DNA from: CBFDCQ01 sp965603355
Lineage (GTDB): Bacteria; Hydrogenedentota; CAZGCA01; CBFDCQ01
Assembly: GCA_965603355.1 (NCBI GenBank)
Contig: CBFDCQ010000097.1
Span: forward strand, 1 to 11,028
Length of the DNA stretch: 11,028 bases
Reading direction: 5' to 3'
In this document: piece by piece, positions 7,507 to 11,028 of the stretch
Layout of the letters: each line of letters begins with the position of its first letter
Numbering within the stretch: position 1 is the stretch's first letter
Position numbers and translations under genes: made by a program
The notes under the pieces: generated by a model
Told to the model about the DNA's origin: nothing
Database searches by the model: none
The model's input: the letters and a program-made list of their open reading frames with translations, nothing else

Positions 7507-7575
7507 GGCGGCGGGACAATCGGCGTGGAACTGTCCGACGAAAACATGGAGGTCATCGACTTCGGCATACCGATC
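7507..7575 (+). pseudogene. possible relic of a metallo-beta-lactamase-fold protein N-terminus
   Basis: One plus frame reads G-G-G-T-I-G-V-E-L-S-D-E-N-M and then V-I-D-F-G-I-P-I. This resembles the first strands of beta-CASP/RNase J-like metallo-beta-lactamase-fold proteins, where an I-G-G-x-x-I-E-V segment is followed about ten residues later by a D-x-G-x-P-L turn. No metal-binding H-x-H-x-D-H motif follows and the frame stops soon after. If real it is a short decayed fragment; chance resemblance is quite possible. Confidence 0.2.
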
Positions 7576-7711
7576 CTTTCCGTCCACACTATTCGATTAG
7601 CTCAAAGGTCGATATCTATTCGCTCTACCGGGCACTCCGCGCTTTCTACCTGAAGTGAAGACCCACGGCCCTCTCGGCTGGCTAGGGGGTAAAGAGGGAG
7701 TAAATGACGAT

Positions 7712-7735
7712 TAAATAGGTGGCTGTCCCTATTTA
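7712..7735 (+). repeat. 8-bp stem hairpin TAAATAGG/CCTATTTA
   Basis: TAAATAGG (7712-7719) and CCTATTTA (7728-7735) are perfect inverted repeats around an 8-base loop. The left arm is also the start of the AAATAGGT phrase that recurs inverted at 7305-7322. It lies about 70 bases beyond the stop of the minus-strand 201-residue gene and could end its transcript, but it is AT-rich and has no proper T-tract, so a terminator role is weak. Confidence 0.45.
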
Positions 7736-7759
7736 TTACCTATTTATTATTATTTATTA
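7728..7759 (+). repeat. short tandem repeat, CCTATTTATTA
   Basis: CCTATTTATTA occurs twice back to back (7728-7738, 7739-7749), and a third nine-base core TATTTATTA follows at 7751-7759. The three cores are spaced 11 and then 10 bases apart. The first unit overlaps the right arm of the hairpin. Confidence 0.7.
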
Positions 7760-7802
7760 GGGCGGTAGCTAGATCACGCGTTTCTGGAAAGCATCAATCC
7801 TG

Positions 7803-8408
7803 TTAGCCTCGCATGGACAGAAAGGTGATAAGCCAGGTGAAGAATACTGTAATCAGGACTAGGACCACCGCCCCAGTTCTACCCCAGATGTCTGCTTTCT
7901 GTGCTGACTCAAGTGCGCGTTCACAGAGTCCTCTCGCTTCCGTAAACTTCTCGTAACTGCGGTCTCTATCCCCCTTCTCAGCACGACCATCGGCAAGCAA
8001 CTCTCTGGCGTTTTTGAGTGCCGTCCTCATGCTCTTAGGCGGTACTTCCGGCCTAATCATGAATAGCCGCCACCACCACGTGCCCCAGGCAAGTAGTGCG
8101 TCCAAGCGCATGATGGCCCTTTCTGTTCGGGCCTCGGCGCTTTCCCTGAGACAACGGTATAGGTGGGTCCTGACTTCAGTGCTGTGGGTTTTGACCATGT
8201 CAGGATCCGTTTGATGCGCAATCAACGCTGCAAGGTGGTCCAGCGCATCTCTCAGTTCAAAAGCCATGCGCTGGCTCTTACCACCCTCTAGGCACTCCGC
8301 CGCGAAGATCTCCTCAACCGCACGATAATAGAGTCCGTCTTCTCGGAACACATCCAAGAGAAAGGAGCGTATCTCAGGGCGAAGGTCTTCACCGTTATCT
8401 CCGCGCAT
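7803..8408 (-). CDS. hypothetical protein with C-terminal membrane anchor
   Basis: I do not recognise a family for this 201-residue protein. It is mostly charged and helical-looking, with one strong hydrophobic segment near G176-M199 (A-V-V-L-V-L-I-T-V-F-F-T-W-L-I-T-F-L) followed by only a few residues. It has no signal peptide, so it looks tail-anchored with most of the chain in the cytoplasm. A tryptophan-rich stretch at 104-118 (A-W-G-T-W-W-W-R-L-F-M-I) may touch the membrane too. GGAGG (8419-8415) is 6 bases before the ATG, close to ideal, which supports a real gene and this start. It follows the 69-residue gene by 80 bases on the same strand, probably in the same transcript. Confidence 0.82.
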   Translation of the reverse strand: MRGDNGEDLRPEIRSFLLDVFREDGLYYRAVEEIFAAECLEGGKSQRMAFELRDALDHLAALIAHQTDPDMVKTHSTEVRTHLYRCLRESAEARTERAIMRLDALLAWGTWWWRLFMIRPEVPPKSMRTALKNARELLADGRAEKGDRDRSYEKFTEARGLCERALESAQKADIWGRTGAVVLVLITVFFTWLITFLSMRG

Positions 8409-8414
8409 AATTGA

Positions 8415-8419
8415 CCTCC
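8415..8419 (-). promoter_or_regulatory. strong ribosome binding site of the 201-residue gene
   Basis: The minus strand reads GGAGGTCAATTATG: a full GGAGG with 6-base spacing. The motif GGAGGTCAA recurs before the start of the neighbouring 69-residue gene. Confidence 0.8.
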
Positions 8420-8488
8420 GTAAGTTAGGGCCAACACACAGAACTCCTCATAATTGCAGCCTGAGGAGAGCATCATCATGGGGCGGGG

Positions 8489-8698
8489 CTACCTATACCT
8501 AAGGAATCGGACGAGTATTCGTCCCAGCACAGGTATGTTAATGAGCTTGTAGCGTTTATGCGTCGTACTAGGGTTAAGATCCTTCTTGTAATACTCGTCC
8601 TTTAGTAAGGGATAACCGGCGTGCCTATCCTCATAGGGGCCTTCAACAATTCGCCTGTCGAGCTTTGCCTCGGCTTCTCGGTGAGCAAGTGTCTGCAT
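8489..8698 (-). CDS. small basic hypothetical protein, 69 residues
   Basis: No family is recognised. The protein begins M-Q-T-L-A-H, is rich in charged residues and tyrosine in the middle (D-E-Y-Y-K-K-D near 34-40) and ends in a basic, partly hydrophobic tail (I-P-V-L-G-R-I-L-V-R-F-L-R-Y-R). It has no clear membrane segment or signal peptide. The frame is open to an ATG at 8770 (93 residues), but that start has no ribosome site, whereas ATG 8698 is preceded at 5 bases by GGGAGG (8709-8704). I therefore take the short form. It precedes the membrane-anchored 201-residue gene and probably shares its promoter at 8924-8953. Function unknown. Confidence 0.65.
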   Translation of the reverse strand: MQTLAHREAEAKLDRRIVEGPYEDRHAGYPLLKDEYYKKDLNPSTTHKRYKLINIPVLGRILVRFLRYR

Positions 8699-8703
8699 TT
8701 TGA

Positions 8704-8709
8704 CCTCCC
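8704..8709 (-). promoter_or_regulatory. ribosome binding site that sets the 69-residue start
   Basis: The minus strand reads GGGAGGTCAAAATG. This site lies inside the longer possible frame starting at 8770, so it argues for initiation at 8698. It is almost the same as the site before the 201-residue gene. Confidence 0.7.
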
Positions 8710-8714
8710 GGGGC

Positions 8715-8825
8715 CTAGAAGGCCACTCCTGGTTCCTCCTCGGCGCAACGACTATCTCGCAGTCCTCCATCTATATTTATCGTCAACACAGACCAAATAT
8801 TTAGCGCAAATACCAACCCTAACAT
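8715..8825 (-). CDS. possible 36-residue leader ORF with hydrophobic segment
   Basis: An ATG at 8825 opens a 36-residue frame whose first 17 residues are hydrophobic (M-L-G-L-V-F-A-L-N-I-W-S-V-L-T-I-N), followed by an acidic tail, stopping at TAG 8717-8715. The stop is 16 bases before the start of the 69-residue gene, and its ATG overlaps the stop of the preceding short frame in ATGTTAG. The upstream ribosome site is weak. It could be a small membrane peptide, a translational leader, or nothing. Confidence 0.25.
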   Translation of the reverse strand: MLGLVFALNIWSVLTINIDGGLRDSRCAEEEPGVAF

Positions 8826-8914
8826 GTTCTCAGGCACTGCGTAGATATACTCATCCTCTTCCCGTCCAACGCGCTGTCGCCACCGAAGGTGTAATACAGT
8901 CCCACTTGCCCCAT
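8818..8914 (-). CDS. possible 31-residue near-leaderless ORF
   Basis: An ATG at 8914-8912 lies only about 3 bases after the predicted transcription start (near 8917) of the strong promoter at 8924-8953. It opens a 31-residue frame beginning M-G-Q-V-G-L-Y-Y-T-F-G-G, which stops at the TAG that overlaps the next short ORF. Such placement would mean almost leaderless translation. Length alone gives no support, so this rests on position relative to the promoter. Confidence 0.22.
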
Positions 8915-8923
8915 TTTCAGTAC

Positions 8924-8953
8924 ATTATATCAGAACATACACTTCTCAGTCAA
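8924..8953 (-). promoter_or_regulatory. strong sigma-70-type promoter with extended -10
   Basis: On the minus strand TTGACT (8953-8948), an 18-base spacer and a perfect TATAAT (8929-8924) preceded by TG (TGATATAAT) form the best promoter in the window. An A-rich run, AAAAAAG, sits just upstream of the -35. Transcription would begin near 8917 and run into the 69- and 201-residue genes after a leader of about 220 bases. Confidence 0.72.
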
Positions 8954-9017
8954 GTACTTTTTTGACGCTCTCATGTGCCCTGTATAGCTCTCTTTCAAAG
9001 CTCTTATTAAACAAGCA

Positions 9018-9026
9018 ATTATAGCA
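9018..9026 (-). promoter_or_regulatory. possible second extended -10 element
   Basis: The minus strand reads TGCTATAAT, a perfect TATAAT with the TG extension, but no good -35 is found 16-18 bases upstream. It overlaps one arm of an imperfect inverted repeat (9022-9029 with 9048-9056). It could be a weak upstream start for the same small genes. Confidence 0.25.
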
Positions 9027-9208
9027 CAGCGGTCGACCTGTAATACACTGTGGCTACGGGCGTTCCGTGCACGCGCTCGCCTATGCAGTTTCTCCCCCCC
9101 TGTCTATGCTCGATACGCGCTATGCGGCATCTCTGAGACCTCGTATGAGCGCTGGCTAGCCTGTCGGCAATAGCACAGCCGGTGTCCCTCTCTGCACCGC
9201 CTGCATGT

Positions 9209-10936
9209 CTAAGACTCCAGTGGCAAGTTGCCCTGTTCAGGACCTTTCGCTTTGGCTTTCGGGGCCTTTTTGAACGTCACGTTCACGCCCTTCGCGGGCG
9301 GCATGTCGATACGGACGCCTTTCAGAAGCTCCGACACGGTGAGCAGTTGGATCTTGGGATGCTTGCCCCAGGGTGATTCGTAGGAGCCCATGTCCGCCGC
9401 CTTGGCCCGCATCGGCTTCGTGGTCGCGTGCATCGAGATCAGCACGCCCATCTCCGCTTGCTCGTAGTCCACCACGTGGCAGAGCTCGGACACGTGCACC
9501 AACTTCGTCTTCCCTGACTTCACCGAGAAGATGATCTGTTTCGTCTTGCGCGTATTCGGGTCATCATGGAAGTACAGCCGCCCGTCGATACCCTTGTCCG
9601 GGCCCTTCTTCTGCTCGACCGGGCGCGCGCCTACAAGCCCCAGCGCCCACCACTGGAACTGATACGGGTCCTGCTCCGCCAGCATCCGCGCACCCGGCAC
9701 GGAAGTGGGCTCACCGATGACCTCATACGTCTCCTTGATTTTCTCGCCGTACGCATCCTGCAGCCGATGACGGATAAGGTTGATGGCCAAATGCGTGATG
9801 TCGATGCCGATCCACCGCCGCCCAAGCTTCTGCGCCGCATCAATCGTCGTCCCGCACCCGCAGAACGGGTCGAGGACGAGATCCCCTTCGTTGCTGCTCA
9901 CATTGAGGATACGCTCAAGCAGGGCGAGCGGCTTCTGCGTCGGATAGCCGAGGCGTTCGGCGGCGCGAGCCCCTATGGGGGGGATATCTGTCCACATATC
10001 CTGGAGAGGTACGCCAGGCATTTCATCGAGATAACGGATGTATCGAGGCGTCCCCGTCTTCGTGTAGTACAGGCGCCCCTGTTGAGCAAAAGCGCGCATA
10101 TTCTCTTTCGAGTACGCCCAGTAACGGCCCCTGTATGGGCCTACGCCTTTATATTCCCAGCCGGACCCAGGGTTCAGATACTCATTCTCCAAGTCCGATT
10201 GCCAGGCAGCCCCCTCTTGCTTCGGACGCTTGACGCGCCATTCGTATTCTGTATCACCGCCGGGTTTCGCTGCCGTAAGGTTGTCATGCTGGAACCTGCG
10301 CCCCGTCCCAGCCTGCACGTGCCGATAGAAGTTGGCAATATACTCGTCATCATACGCCGTGTACTGCGGATTCCAGGTCCAGGTGTCGCCCTTCGTACAG
10401 AACAAGAGCAGGTCGTGAATGTGGCCGTGGAGCTTTCGACCTTGTTTCGTATCGCTATGAGCGCTGCTTCGTTTCCAGACAATCTCGCTTCCGAACCGCT
10501 TGGGCTCAAATACCGCATCCATAAGTAGCTTCAGGTAATGGCTGGCGGTGGGGTCGCAATGGAGGTAGATGGAGCCGGTGGGTTTGAGGGCGCGGCGGAG
10601 TTCCTGGAGGCGCGGGGCCATCATCGAGAGGTAGGCGAGCATGTCCGACTCGCCCACCAGCTTGCGGAACGCCTGAAGGGTCTCCGACAGTTTCCCACCA
10701 GCCTCGACGGTTTCCTGATACGCCCGTGCGGCGCCTTCATCCCACCGCCACGTATCCTCGAACGCCTTGATCTGCGCCGCCGCCGCCGCCCCGTCATGCT
10801 CCTTGAACAACACGTTGTAGCTGGCGTTGGAGTTGAACGGCGGGTCCAGATACACCAGATCCACCGACTCATCCGCGACATACCGCTGCAGCACGTCAAG
10901 ATTATCGCCAAAATACAGTCGATTCTTCTCACTCAT
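9209..10936 (-). CDS. DNA methyltransferase (beta arrangement) fused to Mrr-like PD-(D/E)XK domain
   Basis: This 575-residue protein transfers a methyl group from S-adenosylmethionine to an exocyclic amine in DNA, probably N6 of adenine. D-P-P-F-N-S (31-36) is catalytic motif IV; Y-P-T-Q-K-P (331-336) and D-P-F-C-G-C-G-T-T (356-364) follow, the latter being the AdoMet-binding motif I. Motif IV before motif I is the beta arrangement. The 100-330 region probably recognises the target. Residues about 425-540 resemble a restriction-endonuclease fold: F-Q-W-W-A-L-G-L-V-G-A, D447-K-G-I-D451-G, then I-I-F-S-V-K473-S-G-K, with serine in place of the usual E or Q of E-x-K. The start is ATG 10936; a GTG at 10954 in frame is less likely. 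Ribosome sites are weak for both. No separate restriction gene is seen, so it could be an orphan modifier or a single-chain enzyme. Confidence 0.93.
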   Translation of the reverse strand: MSEKNRLYFGDNLDVLQRYVADESVDLVYLDPPFNSNASYNVLFKEHDGAAAAAQIKAFEDTWRWDEGAARAYQETVEAGGKLSETLQAFRKLVGESDMLAYLSMMAPRLQELRRALKPTGSIYLHCDPTASHYLKLLMDAVFEPKRFGSEIVWKRSSAHSDTKQGRKLHGHIHDLLLFCTKGDTWTWNPQYTAYDDEYIANFYRHVQAGTGRRFQHDNLTAAKPGGDTEYEWRVKRPKQEGAAWQSDLENEYLNPGSGWEYKGVGPYRGRYWAYSKENMRAFAQQGRLYYTKTGTPRYIRYLDEMPGVPLQDMWTDIPPIGARAAERLGYPTQKPLALLERILNVSSNEGDLVLDPFCGCGTTIDAAQKLGRRWIGIDITHLAINLIRHRLQDAYGEKIKETYEVIGEPTSVPGARMLAEQDPYQFQWWALGLVGARPVEQKKGPDKGIDGRLYFHDDPNTRKTKQIIFSVKSGKTKLVHVSELCHVVDYEQAEMGVLISMHATTKPMRAKAADMGSYESPWGKHPKIQLLTVSELLKGVRIDMPPAKGVNVTFKKAPKAKAKGPEQGNLPLES

Positions 10937-11028
10937 AACAGCACCATTCTGCACGACCCACGCGCCGAAAGCAAGATCGTATCAAAACGCCAGTCCCGCG
11001 AAAAATGAATCCCACGCTGCCAGACGAC
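10937..11028. other. upstream edge of the methyltransferase gene
   Basis: These 92 bases precede the methyltransferase start. No clear promoter hexamer pair or ribosome site is seen, and no gene end is evident, so the promoter or an upstream partner gene probably lies beyond the window. Confidence 0.4.

Larger units (their letters stand above)
7300..7802. other. gene-free interval made of repeats
   Basis: No convincing gene is seen between the repeat near the GH27 promoter and the stop of the 201-residue gene. The interval holds the repeats described separately, the possible metallo-beta-lactamase relic, and AT-rich DNA after 7730. Open frames on both strands here mostly translate repeat arms and have no supporting ribosome sites. 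No tRNA or clear terminator was found by eye. Confidence 0.6.
8771..9208. other. interval between the methyltransferase and the small genes
   Basis: No conventional gene is seen. The interval holds the strong minus-strand promoter and its leader with two short frames, a possible second -10 element, and an imperfect inverted repeat (TAGCACAG at 9022-9029 against CTGTGGCTA at 9048-9056). That repeat lies about 150 bases past the methyltransferase stop and has no T-tract, so I do not call a terminator. No tRNA fold was found by eye. Confidence 0.55.

Noticed and set aside
7206..7658. 150-residue plus-strand frame
   Set aside because: It translates both dispersed repeats (H-S-E-Q-S-E-E-S-R-F and R-Q-A-A-K-P-Q-R), a classic spurious protein pattern.
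8509..8524. Perfect palindrome GGACGA-GTAT-TCGTCC
   Set aside because: It lies within the 3' end of the 69-residue coding region and has no following T-tract; a short hairpin of this size can arise by chance, so neither terminator nor operator is called.
8621..8965. 114-residue plus-strand frame
   Set aside because: It runs antisense through the 69-residue gene, its ribosome site and the strong promoter; no supporting ribosome site.
8962..8990. Plus-strand TTGACG with a TATAGC-like hexamer downstream
   Set aside because: Spacing is 15 bases for the better hexamer and no plus-strand gene follows; it mainly reflects the AT-rich DNA beside the minus-strand promoter.
7066..9208. CRISPR array or tRNA in the non-coding intervals
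   Set aside because: The only tandem units are 10-11 bases apart without spacers, and no cloverleaf arms or CCA end were found by eye.
9566..10528. 320-residue plus-strand frame
   Set aside because: Antisense to the methyltransferase, whose motifs are intact; the translation is arginine/proline-rich, as expected of a shadow frame in GC-rich coding DNA.

Overview
The window (11,028 bases, moderately GC-rich) reads as a piece of an uncultured, polysaccharide-degrading bacterium. Secreted sulfatases beside GH2 and GH27 glycosidases, a divergent uroporphyrinogen-decarboxylase-like protein and two kinds of dispersed intergenic repeat suggest the PVC superphylum (Planctomycetes, Verrucomicrobia, Kiritimatiellota) or a neighbour such as Hydrogenedentes. 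That placement is inference; no rRNA or other phylogenetic marker is present.

Left part (1-2993), plus strand: the possible 3' end of an unidentified gene, a candidate sigma-70-type promoter, then a two-gene operon. It holds a URO-D-fold protein lacking the cysteines expected of zinc-dependent methyltransferases, followed through a one-base stop/start overlap by a secreted formylglycine-type sulfatase. Middle part (2975-7065), minus strand: GH27 alpha-galactosidase with a C-terminal NPCBM-like domain, then after 44 bases a GH2 enzyme. The GH2 and sulfatase genes converge and share their last 19 bases. The three exported enzymes look like one glycan-dismantling cassette: sulfate removal, alpha-galactose removal and cleavage of a beta-linked sugar. 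No transporter, complete regulator or formylglycine-generating enzyme is visible.

Intergenic zone (7066-7802): it carries a candidate GH27 promoter, two imperfect inverted repeats of the dispersed bacterial type, outward-pointing AAATAGGT phrases, an AT-rich short tandem repeat, and possibly a decayed fragment of a metallo-beta-lactamase-fold gene. Long open frames here translate repeat DNA and are not genes.

Right part (7803-11028), minus strand: a DNA methyltransferase of the beta arrangement fused to a C-terminal Mrr-like PD-(D/E)XK domain; a 510-base interval with a very good extended -10 promoter; and two genes of unknown function (69 and 201 residues, the second with a C-terminal membrane anchor) that share an almost identical ribosome binding site. 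Two short overlapping open frames lie in the leader between that promoter and the 69-residue gene. This is the least explained part of the window. It may be accessory or defence-related, but the sequence alone does not establish a new system.
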